DNA of 64,000 nucleotides, taken from the NCBI RefSeq assembly GCF_026914265.1, contig NC_069124.1, positions 14,653,088-14,717,087 of the forward strand, in the 5' to 3' direction. Source of the DNA: Mya arenaria. Taxonomy: Eukaryota > Mollusca > Bivalvia > Myida > Myidae. The position numbers and the translations under genes are program-made. Below the pieces are notes generated by a model. That model was not told the DNA's origin and made no database searches. It saw only the letters and a list, made by a program, of their open reading frames with translations. Numbering within the stretch: position 1 is the stretch's first letter; each line of letters starts with the position of its first letter. Below are positions 11,901-23,500 of this stretch, one piece after another.

Positions 11901-13519
11901 AGTGCTTTCGTAGTATGTTAATGTACTTGCTGAAGGTACCTGTTGGCCTTGTTGGTCTCGCACTTGTTCTTAAAAATGGAAGTTATTCAATAGTCCTCAA
12001 AATAATTTTTATTAAGCTTTGTTTCCATGATAATATTTCATTTATTCAAAACATTTATCTACTATGCATGAAGTGAGTTCACATCTTCATGATCACATAC
12101 ATGCCATATCCCCCGGCGGGGGGAAAATCCCCCGGAATTTCGATCCACCCCCCCGGTCTCCCGGCGGGAGATAAAAATCCCCCGGATTTTTTTTTTTATT
12201 TTTTATTTTTATTTTACATCAGGCAATAATGACAAAGTGAAACCACAGTATGTGAGTGAAACTCTCCAAAAGGAAACTTTTACAACAAGTGATCAATTAA
12301 TTTGTAGTAATTATCAAGGGCAAAGAAATATTACTCTTTTGGAAGGAAGAAATTAATAATATTTATTCTATTCCCTTATTGTCTGAAAGTCATCAAAGCT
12401 GATAGAATTAAGCACAATTTTTTTAAAGACTTTGGAGGAAGGTAAATTTCATTTAATTGTCTCGAAAATATATTTTTCCAATGACATATTTTGTTCTGCA
12501 AGTGCATTACAGTATGACATGACAGTGTATCTTAAAAATATGATAAATCATGACATAAAATAATTCTGTATAATGAAAAAGTTAAGAGATTTTCAAAGCA
12601 AACTATATGTGAAAACATTTTTTCATACTTGCGTCTAAAAATACTTTAAAATTTCGCCAACTTTGACCTGCTAAAAAAATCCCCCTGAATACAATCAAAA
12701 TCCCCCTGAATTTTCAGCCTTTTGAACAAATCCCCCTGAATGGTCTCCAGAAAATATGGCATGTATGTGATCATCAGTAAAAAAATAAAATAAACTCAAA
12801 TTTTATTTCACTCCACACATACCTTGGTAGATATTCAAATGTTTGCTTATTTTTTAAATACATTATTTGAATAATTTTGACCATGAAAACTGACTACATT
12901 ATTTATGTTGAAGTATTTGTAGGTAGACATGTTTTTGGTTGTTTGAGTATATGAAGGGTCGATTGTGCCCATTGACTACATTAAGACAATCACAACATAG
13001 TGTTTTCAACTTCCTTAAGTGCCATCAGATTGAAATGACTAAAATTCCCTCTCTCATCAAGACTTTATCGGAGATGAAGGAACAGTGCTTGTACCACTTA
13101 AATTGTTTAAGGCTTTTACAACCTCGGGGCTTTGGGTTGTGCATTTTAACATGCTGACTGTGGAGGGAGAGGTTGGCAACAGTGGGAGGCAAGGGGTTCA
13201 TGTTCAATAAATAACTCACAAACCAGGCCAGGCATTAAGCAGCTAAGCACAAATGAACATGTCAGTTATATAGTTCATGTACCGGTAAGTTGACATTAAA
13301 GACAGCCAGAAGGTTAGACAATATGAGCAGTTCCAATATCCCCCACCCTTAAACTGCGGAAATTATAGTTCTACTGATAAAATGAATCAGCTGATCAGCA
13401 ATTAAGATAAGTAAAAAAATAATTTAAGAAATATTTTTTTCTCAAAATAGAATTATACCCAGTGGTAGAGCTTTACTTCTTGTGACAAGATATCCGAGTA
13501 GGTTTGGAACTGACAGCAT
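5907..13519 (-). CDS. NAXD: ATP-dependent (S)-NAD(P)H-hydrate dehydratase, exons 1-7 (3' end outside window)
   Basis: This enzyme repairs hydrated NADH and NADPH by ATP-dependent dehydration and works with the epimerase NAXE in the cytosol and mitochondria. I place exons on the minus strand at 13519-13459, 11812-11671, 11296-11251, 10614-10526, 9835-9676, 9364-9260 and 6027-5907. Together they give 241 codons, and all phases agree. Exon 1 encodes [20 protein letters not shown], basic and without acidic residues, as in a mitochondrial presequence. Family motifs follow in order: [66 protein letters not shown] and [18 protein letters not shown]. The donor of exon 3 (CTG|GTGGAG) is weak, but the joined peptide [13 protein letters not shown] fits the family. 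The remaining roughly 100 residues, including GxGD with the catalytic aspartate, were not found and should lie left of the window. Exon 7 has spawned a tandem array. Confidence 0.9.
6162..6314. repeat. Long palindromic foldback element
   Basis: GTAAGATAGGTTCATCCCAA is mirrored by TTGGGATGAACCTATCTTAC, with pairing that continues inward (CAGGGTGTT/AACACCCTG) and outward (CCATGGCTGAGAG against the CATGAGCGGCTATGG side). The whole segment would fold into one hairpin. Farther out, CTCCCACCTCAG at 6320 and CTGAGGTGGGAG at 6735 form a second inverted pair, so the full element may run to about 6760. It lies in NAXD intron 6, before exon 7. Confidence 0.6.
6760..9259 (-). other. NAXD intron 6, remaining part
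   Basis: AT-rich sequence with no exon or element boundary that I can support. Short open frames here have no recognisable protein similarity and match no splice pattern. Confidence 0.5.
10110..10470 (+). repeat. Dispersed repeat tail of a type common in bivalves
   Basis: The stretch contains AGTTATGCTCC(G/T)GACAAG twice. It ends in an ACCAACCAACAGACAAACC-type segment followed by GGGGGACTCCAATACACCC and CAAACTTCGTTT. I recall this combination as a very common noncoding repeat in bivalve genomes, but no copy was compared. It lies in NAXD intron 4, and the open frame across it is not a gene. Confidence 0.4.
11385..11560 (+). mobile_element. tRNA-derived SINE
   Basis: The 5' part resembles a tRNA gene, with an A-box-like GTAGTTAGCGCACTCTTC and a B-box-like GGATTCGATTACC. 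It continues into a conserved-domain-like body (GTAAACTGGGTTGGTGGTC ... CTGTTTCCCCCACAACAGAAAACCAC) of the type seen in molluscan SINEs. The 3' end is not sharply defined. It lies inside NAXD intron 2, opposite to the gene. Confidence 0.6.
12091..12772. mobile_element. Nonautonomous DNA transposon with CCCCC-rich subterminal repeats
   Basis: Terminal inverted repeats of at least 19 bp (GATCACATACATGCCATAT against ATATGGCATGTATGTGATC) enclose 680 bp. Just inside both ends are repeated AATCCCCC(C/T)GGAT/GAAT words in the same orientation: on the left with CCCGGCGGG motifs, on the right three AATCCCCCTGAAT units. The middle is AT-rich with no coding frame. The superfamily is not clear and no target duplication could be fixed. 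It lies in NAXD intron 1. Confidence 0.6.
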
Positions 13520-14586
13520 CTTTTATGGTGACAAATCAGCTGAAAGTGGGAATGTGTAGAAGTTTTTCTTTGCAGAAATATTTTTGGTTTGCAATGATGT
13601 AAGTGTTATTCACATGATCGGTGTGATTTAAACGCACATGGTTGACTAGGAAGAAAACAAAGCGTCTACTTTTTCAAAACCAGTCAGATCATGTGACTTG
13701 GCTCGAAATACAAAATGGAGAATGTTGTGTCAACAAAACGCTCTAGGACATAATCTGTATTTATTCCATTACAAAAAGACATTGCCAAATTCCAGACTGC
13801 CTTTATTAATTGCTATTTATCATTTTACACCATTGTCTTAGAAAAGAATAAGCTGGTATGTGTATATGGTAATAAAATGATTATTTCCATTGAAACTTGT
13901 TCAAACATGTTGTTTCGCTCAGATCAGCATGTCGCTTAATTATTTACTTCATAATATCGAGTGTTTTAATACAACATTGAATTTGGCTTATTTATTTTAT
14001 TTTGGCATCTTTCAAGGTTAAAAATATAGGGCTGTGTTATAGCTGTGTCCCCTCGTGCTATCTAAACACTTAAAATCAGGCGTTTTAAATATGATTTTAA
14101 ACAGCTTTCATTCAAACTCTTAAAACTTCATATTTTATTATTACTGTTACTCTGCGATGATATTTTTTGATTAATTTATCATCAAATGGCATTTTTATTT
14201 AAAGGAACCTGTGCTTGTAAATACAGACACAATCCATTCTTAAAGGTTGTAATTAAAAAAAAATGTGTCATGAAACCATGACTTTTTGTTCAGCTGTGGA
14301 CACCATGAACACTGTGCTTAAATGTATGAATGAAAGTGAAGTTGTTAAAAGTTCAATGTACAGCTCACCCAGATCTGACACTACATTGTTTACTTCTTTT
14401 CAAATTTGTCGACCTACATAATAATTATGTATATAATATGACTTTGGAAAAGAGTAATTTTTTTCCTATAATAGTGACATTTAATGGCAAACATCACCAA
14501 TGTAACCAAGGCTGATACAATTAAACTTTATTTCAGAATTTATATTCCTGAGATACATGCACATGTATAATAACCATTGATACAGT
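13520..14586. promoter_or_regulatory. Intergenic region between divergent NAXD and CCDC138 starts
   Basis: The first NAXD codon (minus strand) and the first CCDC138 codon (plus strand) are 1,067 bp apart and point away from each other, so both 5' UTRs and promoters must lie here or in unseen leader exons. No TATA box at a convincing position and no GC-rich island was seen. Head-to-head pairs at about this distance often share regulatory sequence; that is inference here. Confidence 0.4.
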
Positions 14587-17500
14587 ATGGAGTTCTCAGA
14601 TGACAGTGATATTGGTAAGTCTGAACCTGTGATTCGTATTTACACTAAATAGTTTATAATATAATGTGCATATCAGATTATTTAAACTGAAATAATTTGA
14701 CTTACTGCAGGATTATGTTCTCAATCAATGTCAGTTGCTATGTCTATTGATACATAAATAAATATGTATATGTTTATTAATGTCTCAAATTACTTAGCTG
14801 TTTTATCAAACTGTATTGTAATGTTTAAACACTCATAGTGGTATTGTGTTGTTTTTTGCTTGTATATAAAACTAATTAGAAACAACAAATAGAGATCGTA
14901 AATCACCTTGCGTTAATCAATGTACACATTTTCTACAGATTCTACAGTAACCCCTATCCATCCTCAGGATGACATAGGGCACGGTCAAGTGCTTAGTTCT
15001 GACTCAGACATTCAGGTTCACACGTCTGCCAAAGCACATAAGTTAAGGTCACATGGTCATAAACGGTTTGAGAAGTCCAGAGAGAGGTCATCAACAGATA
15101 CTAAAGGTCATAGATCAAATGCCAGAAGGGCTCATCAGTATTTGTATGATGAAGGTAAGAAATATTTAAAGTTACTTCCCTCAGATTATGGGTACAGTAG
15201 AAACTCACTAAACCGGAACTCCACAAAACCGGAATCCTCGGAATACCGGACTTTTTTCAGAGTCCCGGTTTTTCCCTTCTATTTTCAATGTAAAAAAATC
15301 CCTACAAAACCGGAACCCCGGAATTCCGGATACCGGACAAAAATCGAGAAAATTTGTTAGTTGTCAACGTTATTTTACCTCACAAAACCGGACATATATT
15401 TGTTCCAACATGTCATGAACCTATAAACCAATGGTTTATAAGTCCGTAAACATGTCAAAATGATTATGTGTATTAGGAATTTGTGAATCGCGTGTCACTT
15501 TGTTTTGACAGCCGGTGCGTCGTTAAATATTGCACCTGTGATGTTGTGTTCACTCGATGATCGATAATGATGATCGCGCTGTCACGATAATCAAAGACTT
15601 TTATGATTTAATCAAATTAGATCGGTGCGTTAATTAAACTATCAAACATACTTAACAAGCATTAAATTAAGATAATCGGATAATTTGTTTGTTTGTTACT
15701 CAAATCAAGAACTTTGATTGGTGATGAAGTGGTCATTTTCGCGAGTTGTTTTATTTTAGGACTTGAAAAAAAAAATATTATAAAAACGCAGAAATGTTTA
15801 ACTATGTTTATCACTTTTGCATGTGCTTTAATCATGTCTCTACCTCTGTTTTAACGTCGAAGGATAGAACTGTCCTTAGCCTTTAAAGGTTAACTCATTT
15901 AATATTTTTAGTAAACTTACTCCGTACATCAAATCCTCACTAAACCGGAATCCTCACTAAACCGGAAATTTTGCCCAGTCCGGACCTTGTCCGGTTTTGT
16001 GAGTTTCTACTGTATTTAGGAATTAAAATAGAAATTATATTCAAATGATTTCAAAGGCAGTGTTTGACATCTAGTATACTGTTGATTTCTCTTAGCATGC
16101 CTATATATTACTTAAAATTTATGTTAGAGTTTGCGTACCACCTCAAATGTTTTCAAAGTCCATTTACATATGGCTTTGAAACTTTGCACACTTGTTCACC
16201 ATCATGCCCCCAACCTATACACAGGAGGAGGTAACTCTATCAAGCATTTTGACAGAATTATGCCCCTTTTTCGACTTAAAATTTACATTTACGTTTGCGT
16301 ACCACCTCAATTATTTTCCAATTAAATTTATGTAAATATCTCAGCACATCATGTATTGCATCGAAATCTAATCCAACAGTGATCCATGCATGTTTTGCCA
16401 AAACTTTTCAATCCATACACCGAAAAGCGGCGGAATAGTCGAGCGTGCTGTCTCTGTGACAGCTCTTGTTTCCAATGAGTTTACTTACAAGTAAGATTTT
16501 TTTAAATTACAAACCATCTTAAACTTTTCTTTTTATCATACTTATGTTGATATGTGTAATATTTATCTTACATGACCAAATACTATAATATGTGTGTTTA
16601 AACATTGACTTTCAGGAGAAGCTGACTTGGACAAGGGAAACTTGAAGGAGATTTACAAAGAGTTAGAAGTAATCAGTGAAAAACTCAAGGTAAGGAGGCG
16701 TTAACATTAAAAGCGATATGATATAAATTGATATCATTACATTTGTTTGATGACTTTGTTTGACATTATTTATAATCATATAATTCGTTGTTGTTTTTTT
16801 AAAAATGCATGATTAATATCATTTATAAGCATTTAATTGTATGAAGTCTGAGGAGTTCACATGCTGATCTCCATCACAGCAGAAGGGTGATACCAAGAAG
16901 GGCAGGCTGCAGCAACCCTTTTATACCCTTTCTTTACAATTATGTTTTATATTATTTTGATAAATACATTCAGTTTAGTTGCATTCATAAAGACATACTT
17001 GATAATTTCATGACTGGTCTTGTTTTGTTAACTCCAGGATGAGAATCGAATCCTGCATGAGCGTGAAGTCAGTCTGAAGGAGCGCGAGAGAATGTTGTCC
17101 ATCTCTCAAGACAATCTGAAAACCGTTGCTGACCTTGAGGTGAAACAGAGGGTCTCTGTTGTTGAGGAGGTGGGTGTGGTGTTTACTGTTAGTCATTGAA
17201 TACAGTCTAAATCCTTTAAGAATAGGTGTATATTATCTCTCACCAAAGGGTTTTTCACCACTAGGAGCTCTTGAGTAAGTGATCCCAAAATTGGGCAAAT
17301 TCTCTGTATTGACTTTTTTGAGGGGGACAGTGCATTTCGTCAACCTGAGAGTACACTGTCGACTGAGGCTTTCGCCAGAAAAAAGAATTAATCATAATTA
17401 CTTTTAAATTATATCAGAAAAATTGAAACAAAATATTGTCAGCACTTGACACTTGAGCAGTGAAACATTTATAGTTATTTTACTCTTAATTCTGTCAGTG

Positions 17501-20500
17501 GGCAACAGTACAGCTCTTAACAGTCCACAGGCAGATACCTAAAATTGTTGCCTGCTTTTCTTTTTATTATGTACAGAATTAAATGAGTGAAAAAAATAAA
17601 ATATTTTTCTTACCTACCGACCCACCTGTAAAATTTAGGGTTGATAAAGGCCAAACAAACAATTTTTTTAATTTAGGCCTAATAAAAGTTGTTTTCATAC
17701 CAGAAATATAAAGCAGAGATAGTTCGCCTTGACTCTGCCTTGAAGGACAAGACCAGAGAAAATAAGAGACTGAAAGATAATTTTGAAACCCTCAAAATGG
17801 CAAATGATGCACAAAGGAAAGAGGTAAGTGACCTATAAACACATTCACTGTAATCAGATCAGGGCGAGAGTAATGAAGTGGTTACGGTGCCTGCATCACA
17901 CCCAAGAGGTTTGGGTTCAAGCTGTACCCTTTAGGGTACCCTCTCTTTGCCTCTCAAAATGGACAACAGGATTGGTTTCTACCCAGGAATTGGAACGAGG
18001 GTTAATCTGTAAGCTATCAGCATTCATCACAATTAAGCTTAAAGAAATTAGTATAAACTTCCTTATAAAATCCTGATTATTTAGACAAGGTTTCATGTAA
18101 GGTTTACATGGAATTAGGTCCACATTTGTAACATCAGTGCTCGGTGCATGTAATCATGTATGATCACAAATTTCTGACCTTTGAAAAGAAATTAAAAGTG
18201 TGAGTATACAGGTGATTTGAATAGCTTCATGGAACTTGATCTTTGTATTTGAAAATGTAAATTATATCAGTGGTTATATATATTTATTTAAGTTGGAGTC
18301 ATTGAAAAATCAACATGAAAAACTTGAGAAGCAGTCAGTGAGTGTCCAGGCCAGACTAACCAACCTGCAGGTATGCTGGGTGATTGTTGGGAAGTGGGGC
18401 GGGGGATAATCTCCAACAGAATGATGTAGTAATATAAGTCCCAACGAAGTTGAAAAGCGTACCAGTCCAGTCTGGACTTACCAACCTTCAAAGTTGCTTA
18501 GGCTAAGTTTTGCCACCATGGACTGGAATGGTTTAGTTGTAACATTATTTATTCAATTCAATGAAATAGATAAATAAATGTTTTAAGACAAGCAGACATG
18601 CATTTCCATATTATTACTTGACCAGGAAATATCACATGCCACAACATGACATAACATTTCAATAGATCATAAGGATAAATGATTTAGATGATGTAGAAGG
18701 ACAATCACACCATTAATTAAAAATGGCAGTGTTTAATTTCTTGAGAACTATTGGACATTGACTTTAAATTACTGTGTGTTATGATGTTGATGTCTTTAAT
18801 CGTCTACGCATATTCTTTTTGGTGAAAACATGAAGCTTTAATCAAAATTGTATGCAAGAAAAAGTATCATTCTTGTGTATGCAGGCAGATAAAAAATCAG
18901 CATGAAAGATATTTATATTCTCAGATACATTAGATAGTAAAAAGGAAGATACTGGGCTATGATTGGCATTCTTAATTTTAAAGGATTTTGGGAGAGCAGG
19001 GGAAGCAGGATTTTGAGCATACCCAGAGCTGTATCCAAGAAAAAAGACTTGCCTATCAGCCAACCAAAGCTGTACACGAAAAGATATCTTCCATAGCTTG
19101 CATTTTTTAAACCTACATATTTATTCTGTAAATAAACCAATACTTTCAGAGGCAGCTGGACTTTGAGCAGTGTCAGCCAATGACCTTACCCAAGACAAAT
19201 ATCTCAAAAGATTATGTTTCCTTTAGAAGAATATGCCTGATTCTGTAATTAAACCAATATTTCTAGCGGAAGCAGGACTTTGATCAACGTCAAAGAGATG
19301 CAGACTTACCTGTCTGCCAGCCTATGGCTGTACCCAAGACAAAATCCTCCACTGACGGTCCACCAGAGGAACGCGAAAGACCAAAATCTACTAAGTCTCA
19401 GAAGGTGGGTTTCCTAGAAATATTTTGTTTTAAGGTCAACCTGTTATGCTAATTGGCAAAATATAATAAGGTACGCTTTAGGCCATTGACAACATTTACA
19501 TGTCAAATGAAACTGCAAAATGTTGAAACTGACTTTAAAAGGTGTTAAGATCATCATGTTAGGTTTAGTAAAATCATTTAATTTTTTTAAAGCACTAAAA
19601 TACATGTTTAAGACTGTTATTAAAGATGTTTAATATCAAAAGAGATATTTAAATGATTTGACAAAATTCATTGCCTATCCAAATAATGGATTCCATTAAG
19701 AAGGCTTTCAATATTATATATTTTAATAAATAATAAAACTAGTTTTAGTTATCCACCACTACTACCAGGTAGTTTCAGCCACTTTTGCAGCACTTATCAA
19801 ACAAAGTCTGGTAATGTGGTAGAAATGTTGATGGTTCCTTTATTTTTTCCCCTAGATTCCAACCACCACGTATGAGGTCTTATCGACACTGCTAGACTGG
19901 GTATCTGATTCCCAGTTACGGTACACAACCATTGATGCCCTGCTTAAACCAGTTGATATCGCTACCAACAGAGAGTTCCTTCAGGAGAAAGTCATCAAGG
20001 TACCTCATATGTGCACTTGTAAACCTTCTCACACTGTAATACCACATTTCACTGGCTACATACTTATTTTAGAAATCATTTCCTGTGAGAACAATTATGT
20101 TTGCAGATTTAAGTGCTTATGAAAAAAATTATACTTGAATTTAGCATTTAACAAGATAACTAAATATAATAATACCCATTACAGTATATGAAAGAATGCT
20201 GAATATTGTTGCGTTTCTGCATGTTTTGTCATTTCTAGATTCTGCCATCCCTTGTTGAGATGTTGAAGGAATTCCCCGGCCACAATCTAAAACTGTGCCT
20301 GCCGTGTCTACAGTTCACCTACTGGTCTCTCGTGCATGTGGAACAGGCTCAAGGCCAACAGGTAAGGGAGGCAAAAGGGTACATTCATCTGTGTACTTCT
20401 ACTGAGAATGTTTGGTTTTGTTTACATATTACAAGTATTTTTTTGGATGCAATTTACTGCCTTCAAAAGGCTGTTTCTCCTTGAAAAAAACAGTGTTCAT

Positions 20501-23500
20501 TTTTCCTGAATTCCATAATATTTTCCCAAGTTGACAAAGGCAGATTCTGTTAATGAATAAAAAAAGTAATGCTTTTCTTGAACGTTAAACAAAATCTTGA
20601 CTAGCCTGAATGCATGAATGCATGAAAAAGCATGAAAAAGTAAAAACATGTATATATGTACTATTATGTTTATTGTTAGCTACTTTGACATGATATTGTA
20701 TTTTCCCCAAAGTAGAACTTTTTCCCAACTTGAAAGACATGTTGCCTGTGAAAAAAATCCCTAAAACATCACTGGATTATATTATACCGGTAAATGTTAA
20801 GATTAAAAATGAATGACTTTTCTCAAGTATATGTGCAAAAGGCTACAACTTAAACATATTTATATGAGAAAATGTGCTATGATGTGTAAGTTTATTACCT
20901 TTTAAAATATTTTGTCAGATTGAAAAGAACAAGGAAAATATAACCTTTATTAATATCTGTTTCAAAAGTGACGGTTTTATTAGTCAGTTTAGGCAGAGTT
21001 TATTTTACTTTGGAAGTATAACTTTCCATTTATACCAAGTGTGTCTATAACTGGTGTATCAACATTACCCCTGGAGTGCCCATATCACACAGAGCACATT
21101 CCTGGAAAGCTCTTCTGGTCATTTTGTTTACAATATTCTTTGCCTAAAAGCTGCACTCTCACAGATTGAACATTTTGAAAACTTTTTTATTTTTTTGTCT
21201 TGGAACGAGCCAATTTATGTGAAAATGCATGGAAAACAGTGATATAAGACTGCTGACAAAAGATGAGATTGCATGTTCTCATATATAAGTTCAAAAATTG
21301 ATGTTTTATGCAATTTTCTTGCATTCCATTAGTAACGCTTTTAGCCATAAAACATCAATTTCGAACGGAAATATGAAAATCTGCGGTCTGATCTATTTCA
21401 GCAGTGTTATATCACTGATTGTTAGATATTTACGCAAAAATTGGCTCATTCCAAGACAAAAAATAAAAATGTTGTCAAAACGGTAAATCTCTGAGAGTGC
21501 AGGACATATGACAATATATTATACTTAAAAATTTAATAGGCAGTTCCGTGTTATTTGCCATTGCATGGCTTATTTAACTGTAAAATATATGTACTTTATG
21601 TTTACTACCGTACTAAAAACTGCTGAAAATTATATAAATCTCACTAGGAAAAATGCAAGCGCTACAGAAACCCTTCATTTTATTGCATTATCATTCCCTA
21701 CCCGTATCATTATATTGCATTATCATTCCCTACCCGTATGTTGGAAGATGAACATTCAAGTGTTCATCAATTTCCCCTGATTCCACAGGTAATTGATAAC
21801 TAGGTCAAAACAAAATGATGTTCACAATGTGGCAACAAAAGATGGTCTGGCTTGATATGGTAGATTGTACTGGCAAAAGATGTTCTGAATTGAAATGACA
21901 TCTTTTCTACAGCACAATTTTTATTGAAATAATAATTATTTGGAGTTATTGCTTAATATTTACAATCTCCTTGTCCTTTGTATAAATCAAACTTGATGTT
22001 TATATTGTATAACATGCAAGGAGTTATGAGGTCATTGTTTTTTCATTATAGCACTCAGATTGGGTTAGCACGACATCATTTAACCAGTTTCAAAAATCAG
22101 CTATTCTTTTATACAAACGTATATTGTTGGTTACAATTTTTTCAGAACAACATACTCAATTGCAGAAGAAACTGCTTATTTTTAATCATATTGAATGATT
22201 ATTCAAAATGTAAATATAAGTATTGATCACATTTTTTCTTGCGTTTATGCTGTATGAACGCAGTATGGCAAGCTAGCAAATGACGAAGAAGCACTAGCGA
22301 GCTACATGGAATTTGCTTGTATGACCTACTGCGCTCATACAGCGTTAACGCATGAAAAAAAACGCAATCAATCCTTAAGTATACCAATAATTGTAACACC
22401 AAGGCTTGTTCATAGTTAACTGAAAATTGCAATATTAAGATATTTTGTTGAATGCTCATTAATAAGGTGACCACTATTATGTTTTTCACAGCAGCAGAAG
22501 TCAAACCTGTCATCTACATTCCGACGACTCGGTGAGGAGTTGTACCGATCCAAGACTGTGCGGTTTTACGACACCGATCCCTACACAATCGCCGACGTGA
22601 CAACATCCCCAGTGAAGACCGATAAAACAAGGGAGGGAATCTACTTCCGCAGTTCCAACCAGCATGTTCGACTGATATCTTCACTTATTATTCTACGCAC
22701 ACTTTCACAAGGTATTCAAAGTTCTGCCCCAAGTTGTTGTCCTTGTACATAATATGAAGTGTGTCTTTAAGCCATGTATAACAATTACAGCCAAATGTTC
22801 ACAATGGTTCAATTTATCATATTTTCAGGCTTTTAAGCAGGCTCCTCTTTTCGTACTTTTCTCTACTTTTTCAAGAAAAAGTCCTACTATCCCTACTTTT
22901 TTGTAAAAATTGTTTGAGAAATGAGAGGAAGTTTTAACTAAATGCATTGTTTGAAATTATCTAAATCTTGACTTAAATATGAAGCCATTTCTAGTATGTA
23001 GGATAAGTTTGATGTAGTAGGTCTCCAGTGCTGTAAGAGGGGTTCTATGATGAGAATGGGTTTATCTGCTCATCCTGTAGCTAAATCCCTCTTGAAGCAC
23101 TGGTTTCTAATAAAGATAACAACATGTACTTCACAGTTTGGGAATAGGTTTAGTAGTCATTTATTTGCATCCAAAAAGATAAATAAATAGCCCTACTATC
23201 CCTACTTTTTGCTCTTAATATCACTATTTTACCCTACTTTTTCAAAAAAATCCTCCTTCTTTTATCCTTACTTTTTTGTTATTGGTCACTTGAAAGCCTG
23301 TATTTTTAGGGGCATAAAAGCTATATAGATTTAAAACTAGGTAGAGGAATTCGATACATGACCTTAGTTTTTACTCACGTTGTTAACTAATTGTAAAAGT
23401 ACTACATCAATTTGATTGAAGTCATCAAGGCAGAAGTCCACTGGTCCAAATGATAAAGGTCAAAATCCTATGTTATATCTTATTACTTATATGTAAATAA

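Noticed and set aside
14920-15360. 146-codon frame as a separate gene
   Set aside because: Its first part is CCDC138 exon 2; the rest is read-through past the GTAAGA donor into a transposon.
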